Part shown: positions 1 to 11,600 of the stretch, one piece after another
Position numbering within the stretch: position 1 is the stretch's first letter
How the letters are laid out: every line of letters starts with the position of its first letter
Origin: JAFGCN01 sp964547015
Lineage (GTDB): Archaea; Aenigmatarchaeota; Aenigmatarchaeia; QMZS01
NCBI GenBank assembly: GCA_964547015.1
Contig: CAZJKT010000010.1
Location: 1 to 38,693 of the forward strand
Direction of reading: 5' to 3'
DNA: 38,693 nucleotides
Translations under genes and position numbers: made by a program
The notes under the pieces: generated by a model
Databases searched by the model: none
The model's input: the letters and a program-made list of their open reading frames with translations, nothing else
Told to the model about the DNA's origin: nothing

Positions 1-1590
1 ACCGCCCCAACCATTCAACTCTCCTCACCAACAAACACAACTTACGGAATAACAACACTAGACTTAAACTACACAGCGTCTGACTCCGGCTCAGGGATAG
101 ATGCCTGCTGGTACTCCCTGGATGGCGAGGCAAACCAAACCCTGACCGACTGCCAAAACACTACTTTGTCTGATTTATCTGAGGGGGCGCATAATATCAC
201 AGTATGGTCAAACGACACCGCGGGAAACACGGCCTCAGCATCAGCCGCATTCAATATCTCGACAGTCGACCTCTACCTCTCAAAGGCCTTCACTCCGGAT
301 TTATTAGTCGCATACGAAGTGGAGCAGATAAACGTTACCGCGAACCTTAAAATCAACAAATCCTTCTCACCCGTCTTATCATTCAACTTCACAGACGAAG
401 TCCCTTGGGATTTCTCCCTTGACACATCATCAATCGATATAGCCCTCAAAAAATACAGCCCTTACGATGAGATTAATGTAACTGAAAATGTTACCGTAAA
501 TATAATCAACAGGGACGGGCAAAACAACACCTTAATTGAAGTATTGTGCCAAAACACAAGCTCCTGCTTTGGAGAATACCTCGAGGAAAACGATACCCTA
601 ACCCTCTCCTACATTATGAACTCATCAGAGCTTGCCCCGCAAGAGATAAGGACGGTCATAACTTACGGAAATATTACGGACATCAATTCCAACTCAAAGA
701 ACCGAACTATTTCCTCAAACATAACTGTCTCAGCAGTAGTGTTGAGGGGTTACAAAGACCTGACAGTTGACCCCGCAAACCCCCAAAATATTACGGCAAC
801 AATTGTTGCAACAGCCCTTGGGGGAACAGTTGGAAACATAATAATTTCAGATTACCTCCCTGAAGGCGCGACAGTATACAGCTTTGAGGTGTGGTGGGAC
901 AACGGAACATATATTCCTTTAAATGAAACCGAAGACTACCAAAAAACCGCAGAAAACCTGACAATACTCGGAAACTACCGGGCAACCGCCTACCAGTATA
1001 ATTTCACGGAAACAGGTTTAGTTTGGCCCGGACACCTGCAAAACAACCAGTCCCTTATAATTAATTATTCCTTCTGGGTGCTTGGGGGAGGGAGCTGGGA
1101 GCTTCCCGCAATCATCTCGGGCTATGACCCAATCTATAAAAGGGAGATTAAGACCGAAATGTATGCTGATGCGAATGTGCCTAGTTTTGATGTAATTCTT
1201 GAAGTGCTCACAAAAAAAGTCCTGCCCGGAGAAACCGTCAAAAGCCTTCTGAGGATTTTGAATGTGGGCGGCCCAAGGGCTAAGGTTGATGTTTATTCAT
1301 CATATTCCATAAGGTCGCTTGAAGGCGAACTGATAGATGAGAGAAGCGAAACCATCGCGGTTACCGAGCAGAAAGAAAAGCTTCTCGAGCTAAAAGTCCC
1401 CCAAGATTCAGAGCCCGGAAGGTATATCTTTGAGAGCTATGTGGAATATACCGGGAGGGAGGCCCTCTCAACCCAGACTTTTGAGGTAATGGGGGAGCAA
1501 AAAAAAGGCCCTTTGGAAAAGTATGGGTTATATTTTGTAATAGGGCTTCTTGTTTTAATGAACCTTGCAATTCTTGCCAGAAGAAAATAG
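1..1590 (+). CDS. Partial Ig-like cell-surface protein with C-terminal membrane anchor
   Basis: The reading frame is open from base 1, so the gene begins before the window and 529 residues are visible. The first ~85 residues resemble an archaeal/bacterial Ig-like adhesin repeat (pattern GI-ACWYSLDG, then GAHNITVWSNDTAGN). Further beta-rich regions follow, with many N-x-S/T sequons that suggest a glycosylated exterior domain. The last ~20 residues form a membrane helix ending in a basic tail (LAILARRK), a typical archaeal C-terminal anchor. An internal TTG at 166 could be read as a start, but the frame upstream of it codes for the same Ig-like fold, so it is not the real start. Codon use is odd: bases 1 to ~1130 favour C-ending codons (AAC, TAC, ACC), while the rest favours the T-ending codons used by neighbouring genes. 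Specific function unknown; an adhesin or surface-layer accessory is the best guess. Confidence 0.8.
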   Translation, partial: TAPTIQLSSPTNTTYGITTLDLNYTASDSGSGIDACWYSLDGEANQTLTDCQNTTLSDLSEGAHNITVWSNDTAGNTASASAAFNISTVDLYLSKAFTPDLLVAYEVEQINVTANLKINKSFSPVLSFNFTDEVPWDFSLDTSSIDIALKKYSPYDEINVTENVTVNIINRDGQNNTLIEVLCQNTSSCFGEYLEENDTLTLSYIMNSSELAPQEIRTVITYGNITDINSNSKNRTISSNITVSAVVLRGYKDLTVDPANPQNITATIVATALGGTVGNIIISDYLPEGATVYSFEVWWDNGTYIPLNETEDYQKTAENLTILGNYRATAYQYNFTETGLVWPGHLQNNQSLIINYSFWVLGGGSWELPAIISGYDPIYKREIKTEMYADANVPSFDVILEVLTKKVLPGETVKSLLRILNVGGPRAKVDVYSSYSIRSLEGELIDERSETIAVTEQKEKLLELKVPQDSEPGRYIFESYVEYTGREALSTQTFEVMGEQKKGPLEKYGLYFVIGLLVLMNLAILARRK

Positions 1591-1649
1591 GCTTCAAAAA
1601 AGCCCGAAACTTAAATTCTTCCAAAAAGGCTTTCTATTCACATAATCGG

Positions 1650-1671
1650 GGAATATATATATATATATATC
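1650..1671 (+). promoter_or_regulatory. TATA-type promoter for the 1096-aa surface protein
   Basis: A 20-nt alternating TA tract lies 18-37 nt before the ATG at 1688, at the spacing expected of an archaeal TATA box driving a leaderless or very short-leader mRNA. There is no Shine-Dalgarno sequence in front of the start. The simple dinucleotide run could also vary in length by slippage, which would alter expression; that part is inference. Confidence 0.55.
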
Positions 1672-1687
1672 TAAGCGGTATAATTAT

Positions 1688-4600
1688 ATGGAGTTTAGAT
1701 TTCAATTTGTCCTTTTTGCCGCAATAACAATCCTTTTAATGTCCCCTATTTTGGCTACGGTGGGGCCTGTGTCATACCTTACAGAGAGGGTTTATGCCCA
1801 TTATGATACTGACGGAACACCTAATGCGTCTCAGACCTATACCGAATGCCCCGATGATTCAAACCCCTGCCGCTCAGGATATATTGAGGTTGCTCTTCCC
1901 AATACCGTTGACACCCTTCAGACCGTAAGGGTAAACCTTTCAGGCACTACGCACACAAGCCTTGGCAAAGTTGAGTCTTACCGCGCTACCGCAACCTCTT
2001 ACCCTACTTTATGGAGCCGGACAAAGCTTTTGGTAAATGACACATCTTTTGGCTCCGGTCAGAATTATTATGAGATTACTAATGCGGCGGTTGCCCCTGC
2101 AATTGAGTTTAAGGTTGTGTCATATAGCAATGCTCAGGGCGGGTATGATTTGTATGATTCCGATAATATTGGCCCCGGCGGCAGCGTAAATAATATGAAT
2201 ATGGTCCTTTATGCTAAAAACCCTTCCGGCTCAAAGGCGCTAAACAGCGTTACTGTAGTGATAGATTTTGACAAAAATACAAATGGAGGGGCGGATTCGG
2301 TAAATATTACCGCAACCAGTTCAGGCTCGGCTTCTGACTCGGATTCGGATGGATATAATGATAGGATAACCTGGACCAATAATCTGGCGGCGGGAGCGAA
2401 TGTGACCTTTGATATTAATTTTACGGTAACTGAAGGGGTAAATATCGCAGATGGGGTTACCTCTCTTAATCTGGATGACAGCTATTCAGATAAAGGAGCA
2501 AGAAGCGGATATACCGAGGCAGCCGCCCTGACAGGCCTCACAATTGCCGCGACATATTCAAGGGGGGCGATAAGGCAGGGAATTGACCTGGCGGAGTCAG
2601 GCGACCAGAACTCTTGGGAGGTTCGCGGATTTTTCAGGGTTCTCTCTGCCAACTCAACCGATTCAAGCCCCGGAACCCAATTGACTTATAATGTTACCGA
2701 TTGGGCAATATATAATGTCAGCTCTTCTACAGGAAATATTACCGACCTTGTGCAAAGCGGCACTTATAGCCCGACTGTTTTTGATGCGGATGACGGGCTT
2801 ATTTACACAACTGATGCCTCCTCAAGCTCTCAGGAAAGGGCCACTCTCCCGGGTTCAGGAAAGCCTTATGTTGCATCGTATTTTGACTGGAGCGTTGTTT
2901 GGAATGACACAGACCGGTATTATGTTTCCTATATTAATACAACCCTTGACTTGCCGACACTTTATGTTATCGACCAGTCTGTCTCAAAGGCAATGGGCGG
3001 ATTTTTGTCGGTTGGGGTCGGCACCCAGTTTAATGTAACTGATGAGACCACGTTTACAGGGCACAATAGTGCAGCCGCAGAGAAAATTGAGATAAACAGC
3101 ATTATACCGAGAAACACGACCTTAGGCGCTGCAAGAACCGCCTTTGCGGTTGATGCGGATTCAATTAAAGTTTATTGGTATAATACCACTAGCAGTGCAT
3201 ATGAGCTTTTGAAATCGGGCACAGGGACTTCTGACGGGGTTACTGTAAGCCTCACTCAGCCAACCGGCGGCGCTAACGGGATAATTACCGTTACGATAAA
3301 TGACCTCAGCGCTACAAATGCTAATAAGAATTTGGAGGCAAATGAAAAAATTAAGCTTTTTTATAATGTAACTTCCCCCTCAGACCTTGAGACCGGCGAC
3401 TCTTTCCAGTTTACCGGAAATATGACGCTTACAAGCCTTTCGGGAACCCCTGAAACCGAAGCCCCGACACCACAAACCCTATCCACTTCAGGCCGGCAGT
3501 TAATCGGCTATAAGGATTTGTTTATACCAAGCCCAACCGCGCCTACAACTGTTAACGGAACTTTGTTTGTTCAGGTGGTAGGAAGCGAAATACAGGGAAT
3601 AAAGTTTGTGGATTATGTGCCTCTGGGAACAGACTTTACTTGTGATAGGGCTTCGGTAACTTTCTGCAACAGCACAGACGGGAGTGCATGGAGCTGCGGT
3701 GTAAGTTCTGATTATAATGTCACCGACAAAGGCGAAATTGAGCTTCCTGACGGAGTAACCGTCAGGGCTTGCGAGTATTCCAACGGGAATAAAGCCGGTT
3801 GGAGCCTCAGCAGCAATGCGGCTGTAAAGATATTATACTCAATTGAAATTACAAATTCAGGGCTTTATGAAATGCCAATGGCAATTGCAGGTTTTGACCC
3901 TGCAACAGGCGAGGCTGTTATGGCTACAGCGATGGGTGTGATAAGGGTAACTGTCCCCGAGCCTTTGGTTGAGCCCCAAATCAGGCAGGGCGATTTCTTG
4001 ACTGTAAAGTCTGTTGTTGTCGGAAGCCCTGTTGCATGGATGAAAGATTTTGAGGTTTATAACCCAAACTCAAGATTCACCGAAGCTGAATTTTCAACAG
4101 AGGTTTTTGAGGATGCAACAGCAGGATATGTATCCTACCTTAATGCGGCAGGAGTGGAAGTAAAAGAAGAAGTTGCGTTTACAGCAAAGGAGGGGAAGCG
4201 CCAGATGGTGTGGAGGTCAAGGCTTTATCCGGGAGAGACCAGAGTTTATGATGTTCGGGTTATAACCCCGCCGGTTGTTGAGACAGACCGGGATGTAGAA
4301 ATATTGGGCGTGCTTGAGAATAAAATGGTTGAATTGAGGATGTCAATTTTCCTTAGAAGCCTTGCCGCCCAGGATTACTCAAATGTTCAATTTAATCTGC
4401 CGATCTCTTCCCACAACATTCTAAGCATTAAAGACTCTGAAGGTATGCCAATCCCTTACTCAGGCGGAAGCAATATCCGGGTTACAGTTCCGCAAATGCC
4501 TGCTCAGGGGATGAAAGAGATTGTAATTGTCTATAAGCAGGCCTATCCCACAATCATAATCACCCCAAACAAAGACAGTTATGGGCTGGATTCGGAGGTA

Positions 4601-4978
4601 ATGCTTGATATTCTTGTCATTCACGGAGGGGAGGAGATAAGCTACCCGTTTATTGAAACAGAGGTTTACACGCAGGATAAGGTGATGGTATATGCAAATG
4701 TCCAGAATTTAGAAAGGCTTGAGCCGATATCTCGGACAAGCATTTCCGAGCAGTTTAGGGTGCCGATGGGCGCGCCTTCCGGAAGATATATTGCAGAAAG
4801 CCGGCTTAAGTCTGATATGGCCACACTTGCTACAGGAACAGGCAATTTCTATGTGAGCGGAACTGCAAGCGCTTATGCGGCGTGGGTAAATTATATAATT
4901 TTGCTCTTGTGCGCGGGAGTGCTTTATGTTGGGGTAAAGAGGCTTAAGCCCCAAAAGGCAGCAGAAAGTATTAAATAA
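1688..4978 (+). CDS. S-layer-like surface protein, 1096 aa, anchored at both ends
   Basis: Residues 1-23 are a signal peptide (hydrophobic core VLFAAITILLM) and residues ~1066-1084 a membrane helix followed by a basic tail, so almost the whole chain lies outside the cell. The body is beta-rich, Ser/Thr/Asn-rich and full of N-x-S/T sequons. It is a paralogue of the minus-strand protein at 16369-19398. Shared landmarks, in the same order, are VSYLTER versus TSYIIER near the N-terminus, IEVALPNTVDTLQ versus IEVELANTMDVLQ, RGAIRQG versus RGSLRQG, a DLPTLY/DMPTLY segment, and VGSPVAWMKDFEVYNPN versus VGSPVKWIKAINIINPN near residue 775. Start ATG lies in a TTATATG context 18 nt after a TA-rich promoter. 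Probably a structural surface or S-layer-associated protein; no enzymatic motif is visible. Confidence 0.8.
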   Translation: MEFRFQFVLFAAITILLMSPILATVGPVSYLTERVYAHYDTDGTPNASQTYTECPDDSNPCRSGYIEVALPNTVDTLQTVRVNLSGTTHTSLGKVESYRATATSYPTLWSRTKLLVNDTSFGSGQNYYEITNAAVAPAIEFKVVSYSNAQGGYDLYDSDNIGPGGSVNNMNMVLYAKNPSGSKALNSVTVVIDFDKNTNGGADSVNITATSSGSASDSDSDGYNDRITWTNNLAAGANVTFDINFTVTEGVNIADGVTSLNLDDSYSDKGARSGYTEAAALTGLTIAATYSRGAIRQGIDLAESGDQNSWEVRGFFRVLSANSTDSSPGTQLTYNVTDWAIYNVSSSTGNITDLVQSGTYSPTVFDADDGLIYTTDASSSSQERATLPGSGKPYVASYFDWSVVWNDTDRYYVSYINTTLDLPTLYVIDQSVSKAMGGFLSVGVGTQFNVTDETTFTGHNSAAAEKIEINSIIPRNTTLGAARTAFAVDADSIKVYWYNTTSSAYELLKSGTGTSDGVTVSLTQPTGGANGIITVTINDLSATNANKNLEANEKIKLFYNVTSPSDLETGDSFQFTGNMTLTSLSGTPETEAPTPQTLSTSGRQLIGYKDLFIPSPTAPTTVNGTLFVQVVGSEIQGIKFVDYVPLGTDFTCDRASVTFCNSTDGSAWSCGVSSDYNVTDKGEIELPDGVTVRACEYSNGNKAGWSLSSNAAVKILYSIEITNSGLYEMPMAIAGFDPATGEAVMATAMGVIRVTVPEPLVEPQIRQGDFLTVKSVVVGSPVAWMKDFEVYNPNSRFTEAEFSTEVFEDATAGYVSYLNAAGVEVKEEVAFTAKEGKRQMVWRSRLYPGETRVYDVRVITPPVVETDRDVEILGVLENKMVELRMSIFLRSLAAQDYSNVQFNLPISSHNILSIKDSEGMPIPYSGGSNIRVTVPQMPAQGMKEIVIVYKQAYPTIIITPNKDSYGLDSEVMLDILVIHGGEEISYPFIETEVYTQDKVMVYANVQNLERLEPISRTSISEQFRVPMGAPSGRYIAESRLKSDMATLATGTGNFYVSGTASAYAAWVNYIILLLCAGVLYVGVKRLKPQKAAESIK

Positions 4979-4997
4979 ATATGCCTTTTGACTAATT

Positions 4998-5363
4998 ATG
5001 GCAGCAGGAATTACAGGGAACCTGACACTGTTCGGTCTTGAGATTCTGACTTTTGACCTTTTGCAGTTAATTGTCCTTCTGTGCGTCGCCGCCTTGGCAT
5101 TTATATTTATAATTGAGCTTGAGTTTAGGCAGGCTAGAAGGCTCGCCCGCCGGTTTGATGATGGGGATATTGTCCTTGCAAAGAACTTGAGGGAATTGAG
5201 GGATTCTGTAAGGGAACTTGGGGATATTGTAAATAGCGGAAAAAAAAGCCCCACAAGGCATAAAAATAATTCTCAGGAGGATGAAGATGAAGGCCGCGAT
5301 AAGGCTTCATCGGATAGAGAGGAAATTAATATGGACAGATATATAGATAGGGGTGGGATTTAG
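4998..5363 (+). CDS. Small membrane-anchored protein with charged tail, 121 aa
   Basis: The N-terminal ~45 residues contain one strongly hydrophobic segment (LIVLLCVAALAFIFII). A basic/acidic amphipathic helix follows (RQARRLARRFDD to VRELGDIV), which looks like a short coiled coil, and the C-terminal 45 residues are charged and probably disordered (SQEDEDEGRDKASS). It starts with ATG in a TAATTATGG context 19 nt after the upstream surface protein and ends 3 nt before the next gene, so the three are probably co-transcribed. No family recognised. Position between two large surface proteins suggests an accessory membrane subunit. Confidence 0.7.
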   Translation: MAAGITGNLTLFGLEILTFDLLQLIVLLCVAALAFIFIIELEFRQARRLARRFDDGDIVLAKNLRELRDSVRELGDIVNSGKKSPTRHKNNSQEDEDEGRDKASSDREEINMDRYIDRGGI

Positions 5364-5366
5364 ATT

Positions 5367-5630
5367 ATGGAGGACAATACCGTTTTGATAGTTTTGGGCG
5401 TAATCCTTTTGACCATAATTTATGGGGCATACAGCGGCCTTGTAATTCAGTACCCTAATGTCCTTATACTTCTGATGGGCGCAGTAATTGTTTACCTTGG
5501 AATCCTTTGGGTTGAGCTTCGCCAGCTCTCAAAGATTGCCGAAAGCATAGACAAAAAAGAGAGCCTTCTCACGCAGTCAGTAAAGGAACTAAAGTCCGAA
5601 ATTGATGAATTAAGGCAGGCTGCGAATTAG
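5367..5630 (+). CDS. Small two-helix membrane protein with coiled-coil tail, 87 aa
   Basis: Two hydrophobic segments (residues ~6-25 and ~31-50) are followed by a heptad-like helix (ELRQLSKIAESIDKKES to LKSEIDELRQAAN) typical of a cytoplasmic coiled coil. It follows the 121-aa gene after 3 nt, starting in a GATTATGG context, and precedes the giant ATPase fusion gene by 46 nt. The layout (membrane hairpin plus cytoplasmic coiled coil) parallels that of its upstream neighbour, so the two may form a small membrane complex. No homologue is recognised from sequence alone. Confidence 0.7.
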   Translation: MEDNTVLIVLGVILLTIIYGAYSGLVIQYPNVLILLMGAVIVYLGILWVELRQLSKIAESIDKKESLLTQSVKELKSEIDELRQAAN

Positions 5631-5676
5631 GCAAAAGAGGATTATCCTCCAATATAATTAAACATAGAGATAAATT

Positions 5677-8600
5677 ATGGGTAAGTGCACTACAAGCGTA
5701 ATTGCTATAACTGTATTCATAGCCTTGCTTTTGTGGCTTGGATTAGGCATAATATTCTCTTATGGAGCCAACCAATCAGGCTTCATCCTTAATCTTGATG
5801 AGCCCTTGATAAATTACACTTTGCAGCAGTTCAGCGATGCTGACACTTCAAAGGAGTTTGAATTTGAGAATTCTTCAGACAAGCGCATTTTCTATCTCTC
5901 TATTCCAGAAAGTTCTTTGGTATATAACATTTCAATGAATTTCACCGGAAAACTTACTTCGGTTTATGAGGCTCAGATAAGCTCAAATGAGGTGGCCGGG
6001 CTTTCGGTAGGCAATGCAACAGGCGGGGAATATTTGGATATAGCTATCGGAACAAAAGAGGGAGGGCATGGCAGGGTAAGGCTTATTAGCGGCAATAACG
6101 GGACTGTTATCTGGAATTCGGCAAGTTTTGGAAATTATCAGATTTATTCAACAGATATTGGAGAGCTTGATTTGGAAAGCTTCGGTGAGGAAATTGCGGC
6201 AGGCTCTCAGGATGGCAGGGTATATATTTTAAACTCCTCAGGGGGCCATATCTGGAATTACAGCACAGGAAACAGCGTAGTTGCGGCGGCTATAGCCGAT
6301 TTGGATCTGGACTCAAAAAATGAGGTTATTATAGGTTCCGACAAGATATATGCCTTAAACTCCAGCGGGAGCTTAATTTGGAACACAACTCTTAGCGGAA
6401 TCAAGGAGATTTCTGTTGGAAACCTGTCTTTGGATTTTGGGGCCGATATTGCGGTAGGCTGCAGCGCGGGAAAACTGTATGCGCTGAATTCTACCGGAGG
6501 GATAATACAGAACCTTACTATAGGCTCGTCAGAGATAAGGGCTGTGGCAATTGCAGATGTTTCGTCGAGCCCCGGAAATGAAATAATCGTTGGGAATACG
6601 GACGGCGAAATATATATTGTAAATTCTTCATGGGAATACGCAAAGATTTTTACCGCAGGCAGCGCTATCAACAGCATTAAGGCAGAGGATGTTACCGGGG
6701 ACTATCCCGGAAGTGAGATAGTTGTAGGCAGCAATGACCAAAAGATATATATTCTTAACAGCACAGGCTCTCCGATAGGGGATTTTCTTGCAAATAATTT
6801 CATAAATGCTGTGGGTATTGGCGGCTTGGCAGAAAGCCCGGGTCTTGAAGCCGCTGCAGGCGGGGCAGATGGAACGGTATATATATTCAATTTTGACTAT
6901 TTTCCAACAAACCTTTCAATAGATGTCGGGAATAACGGAAATAGGGAATGGGTTTCGGGCCATGAAAAACTGAGAGGCTCTGAGGTTGCATCAGGGGACA
7001 ATATAACTGATGCAATAAACACCTATCTTGAGGCATGCTCTCCGGATGCATCAGGCAACTGCCAGATCCCTCTTGCATTTGAATCAAAGTTTAAGGGAAT
7101 GCTCAATATAGGCAGCCTATCGGTCTCGTACCTTTACAATGTTTCCGGGCTTTTCCAAAAAACACCTGCTTTTAGCTGGTCAAGGATAAGCAATATATCC
7201 GCGGGGGAGAGTGTAGGGTATTCTGTATACAATATTACTTTTTCCGGAATCCCTTCAGAAAATTTATCGGTATATTATCTGTTCGTCAACCAAAGCGCTA
7301 CGGCATGCGACTTTAACTTTGCAAAAAGAAGCGTTGCGGATATTGGGGGCTCAAAAGTGTGCGATATAACTTTAGAGCCTTTGTTTTTTGAGGCGGGCGT
7401 TTCCATAAACTCAAGCGAGAGCTCTTTTTTGTTTTGGGATGACACAATGGAGTCGCAAGTCGCGATTCATTTGGATAACCTGACCGATTATTTTACTGAA
7501 TACGGCGAGCCTGACAGGTACACTCGGCAGGCAAATCTGTCCCTATATACGGATAACGGCTCTTTTTTGTGGGCAAGCGCTGATTGGGTGGTAAATGACT
7601 CCCAAATTAAGGGTGAGGAATTTTTGAGGGTGTTTGACGGAGGAGAATGCGATATCACCCCGCCAGACGCTCAGGATGACTGCGATTCAGAAGCCCCGGA
7701 GTTTACCTACCAAAAAACCTGCAGCCAGTACAGCTTCTTTTCCTGCAAAAAGGAGACTGGGGACGGGATGTATTTCAGGTGGGCCCAGTCAAGCCTGTCT
7801 TCAGACGCGCCAACCTTATTTCAGGCAGGCGGATCATATAATTTAAGGCCGGAGCTATCCAATCTCTCGGCAATTCCAAATTCTTCCATTTGGGGGACCA
7901 ATATCACTTTTTCGGCAGATTTATATGATGAAGAGTCTGATGGCGTCAATGCAACCCTGTGGATATACCATTCAGGAAATTGGCATAATGAATCTCAAAA
8001 ATCGGTTTTGGGCTCGATTTTGCAGTTTAATGTTACTTCAGCTAAGGAATGGGTAGGCGTTGCGCAGTATCTTTTTGAGTATTATGACTACAACCTGACA
8101 GGCCTTTCCCAGATTTTCCACCTGCCACAAAACACCACAGCTAAAAACTTTACAATTGAAAAGCATAATTCAGAGGTAATCTATAGCCCTTTTTTGGGGA
8201 CATTTGGAAATGCAACCTCAGTCTATCTCAATAACACAGCTTATCTTTCGGCATACATTAACGACACTGATTTGGGGGAGCCTGCAGTGGGGGCATCCTG
8301 CGCGCTATGGGTAGGGGAAATTTTGTCGGGAACAAACCTGACAAATTCAACAGGGCACTGCAATATTGTATTTTTACCAAACCAGTCCTATAGTGTCGGA
8401 GAAAAGAAATGGAAAATAGGCATTCTTGGGGATGGGGCATACAGCAACTCAAACTCAACAGAGCTTGACATTGAAATTCGCGGTGAATTGCAAATATCCA
8501 TTATAGGTGAGGAAGATATGGAATTTTATCGGGGAATGCCAAAAGAGTTTGGGGCGCAGCTTCAGGATGTTTACGGACGAACTCCAAACCTAAGCAATTA

Positions 8601-11600
8601 CAACTGCTCTTTTAACCTTTCAGGCTCAGGAATTAATTCAAATATAGGCTCAAATATGACTTTGGAAGGAGCTTGCGCTATTTATTATGCGGCGGGATGC
8701 GGAGGGGTGTGCGCCTCGGTCGGTGAAAAGAACCTGTCAGTTCAGGCCTCCCGAATCGGGGCTGATGATTACTATGATATTTCAGGATTTTCGGCTCAGG
8801 ATATGGTTCAGGCGGCCCTCAAAGATTCCCTTGTTGTGTCTGTCCATGAACCCGAAGACTTGCTTTATTACAAAGGCAGCCAAATCCCCCTCAATGCAAC
8901 TGCCGCCGACTCCTGCTCGGAAGTGGGCGATGTTATTACAGAATGGAGCCTTATTAACAAAAATTTTATCAATGTTACGGTAACAGACATTAGCGGGTCG
9001 GATAGGGAGGATTATCCGATAATTTTAGGCGCAAGCTTATTTTCCTCGGAGCAGTTTGATATCGGCTCATGGATTATAAACAACACGAAAATTACCCTCC
9101 GGGGAGAGGAAATCCCATTTGAGATATACCCGTGGTCTGATGAGGGAGAATCTTTGCTAAACAATTCGCAGGAGAATATGTCTGAATATTCAAAAATAGT
9201 TTTTTTGGCGGATCTGCCCGCATCATCAAGCAAAACTTTTGAGATTGATTTGAGATATTACAATCCGGAATTCTACACCTACAATGTCCCTTACAGCCTG
9301 AGGAATGCAGGATTTGGCTCAGGGAATTTTTCCTATTGGACGGAGTCTGCCTGCTCGAGTTCGGGATGCGGAGTTGAGGTTTCCGGTTCAGGGGGAATGC
9401 GCTTTGCAAACCTTTCTGCAGGAAACGGGCTGACTTCAATATTTCAGGGAATTCCAAACCACGCCGCCCATACAGGAGAGATTCAGATAAAATATAAGGC
9501 ATGGGGGGAATTTGGGCATTCGCTCTACCCGGGAGAGCTGTATATCCAATCCGGGGATTATGTCTGCAACCTTACGCCAAGCATTCTGGAAAATGCTGAC
9601 GGCGAGGGATATGTTTCTCAGCCATCAAACTGGACTGTTGCGAACTGCGCAGATATTTCGCTCCGATCCGCCCAGAATATTTCAATTATCCTAAAAGACA
9701 TGGGGGACGGCGGGGCTGACCCTTCAAACACAAATGCATTGATAGATTATATTTGCTTTGCGGATGCTTTTGGGGAATGCGTCAGTTTCCACTCGGGCCT
9801 GCCCGATTCCGTTGAAGTATCCTTAAAAAAGAGCCTTGGGAGCGCTGAGGAATACTTAATCGGAGGTTTTGAGGAGGTTGGCAGAAGGAAAGCTGTTGCT
9901 ATTGCATCCAAGGATTATTACACTTCCGGATACAATTCTGCATATTTCAATATATCCGGCTTTGCAAAAATTGGAAATTTTACTGTAGATTCGGAATACT
10001 GCTCAAGATGGGGGGATGAGCCTTTTAGGCATATTTGCATGAGCGATGCGCACATTTCCCTTGAGGCTGAAGTTTTGGACAACTTCACGCTATCCGGAAT
10101 ATATAATTACAGCGTGGGCTTTTATAATGAGTCCGGATTAATGGGCTCAAACTATACCGGTGTTGGGGGCATAGCCGAATATTTTACTTCAGTCGGAAAT
10201 GAAGAAAATTATACCTATACTGCCAATATATCTTCAATGCCGGGATTGTTTTATGAGGCAGTTGAGCCAAAAGGACTGTCGCTTGATATAATAATTGATA
10301 ATGGAACAACTGCAGGGAGTATTGAGCTGAACAATACTTATGAAACCGCTTCCGGAGTTGCCCTAGATAATAACCATACTTTTATGGTTTACCTGAACCT
10401 GACAAATACAGGAAGCAGCGGAATGTATGCAATAAATATTTCGTCAACAGAGTCTGAGGGAATAATTATACCAAAGTCTTATTGCAGTCCCCTGCCTTCA
10501 GGAAACTCCTGCGGAAGTGAAATAAATATTACCGTTACCGTGGATGCGGATGCAACCCAACAGGTGATTGTTTTCAATGCTTCATGGAGAAACGGGGATG
10601 GGAGCAACAGCTCTACTCATTCAAACCTGACAATCAGCATTCCTGAAAATAAAAGGGCGGTATTTTATGAAGAGAGCCTTTACCTGTCAGCCCCGATAAC
10701 AGCCATTCGCTCAGCCAATTTTACCGTTGTAAATTACGGCAATGTCAACCTGACAGGTGTATATTATAATATATCCGGGACCGATGCCGGGGAGGTTGCC
10801 GATTGGAGCGCTTTTATGGAAAATGCCTCGAATATTGCAAAGAAAGGCGAGAGGGAGAATTATATTCGGTTTGAAGTTCCCGGAAATGACACACTAATAG
10901 GTGTTTATTTTTTCAATATTACTGCGACGATTCCGGACTGTTCCGTGGATTGCTCGGTGACACTGCCTTTCACCTTAAATGTCACCTCGCTTGACTGGTA
11001 TATTACCCCGGACACAAATCTCTCTCGGGTTGTCGGCCTAAAAGAAGAGCTAAAAAAGCTTGGGGAGTTTAATTTGGTAAATGTAGCCCCCGGAACTTAT
11101 AATTATAATGTCACTGTATCGCCTCAGGCGGGTACCTCGGCTGAATTTTTGGTTCTTAACAGGGCATCCGGACAAAAAAATATTTCGTTCTCACTGCAAA
11201 ACCAGGCTTCAATGACAATAAGCGTATATTATAATACCAGCGTTTCTCCGGAAAGCCTTGGCTCATATATCGGGAAGCACAATTACACAATAAGGGCGCG
11301 CAACCTCAATGAGAGCGCGGTTCCGCAATATGTTGACCTTCCGGTTTATTTTGAGATAATCAATTTTACTGTAGATATAATTTCGCCTGCAGAGGCTGAA
11401 CCCATAGGGGGGGTTTATGAAAATGATACCTTAGAGATTATTGTTGAGGCGATTTCTGGAAACTCGCCGGTTTCTGAAGGTATGGCTTGGTCGGCTGAAG
11501 TGGGGGGAGTTGTTTGCTTAAATGAAGGGCAGGCCCAATATAATGCTACGAGCGAAAAATGGCTTATTGAATGTTTTGCCCCGGAAATTCCATCAAACAG

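Noticed and set aside
4709..5254. 181-aa minus-strand ORF
   Set aside because: It lies antisense to the end of the 1096-aa gene and a small membrane protein gene, lacks promoter and start context, and reads as a codon-bias shadow.
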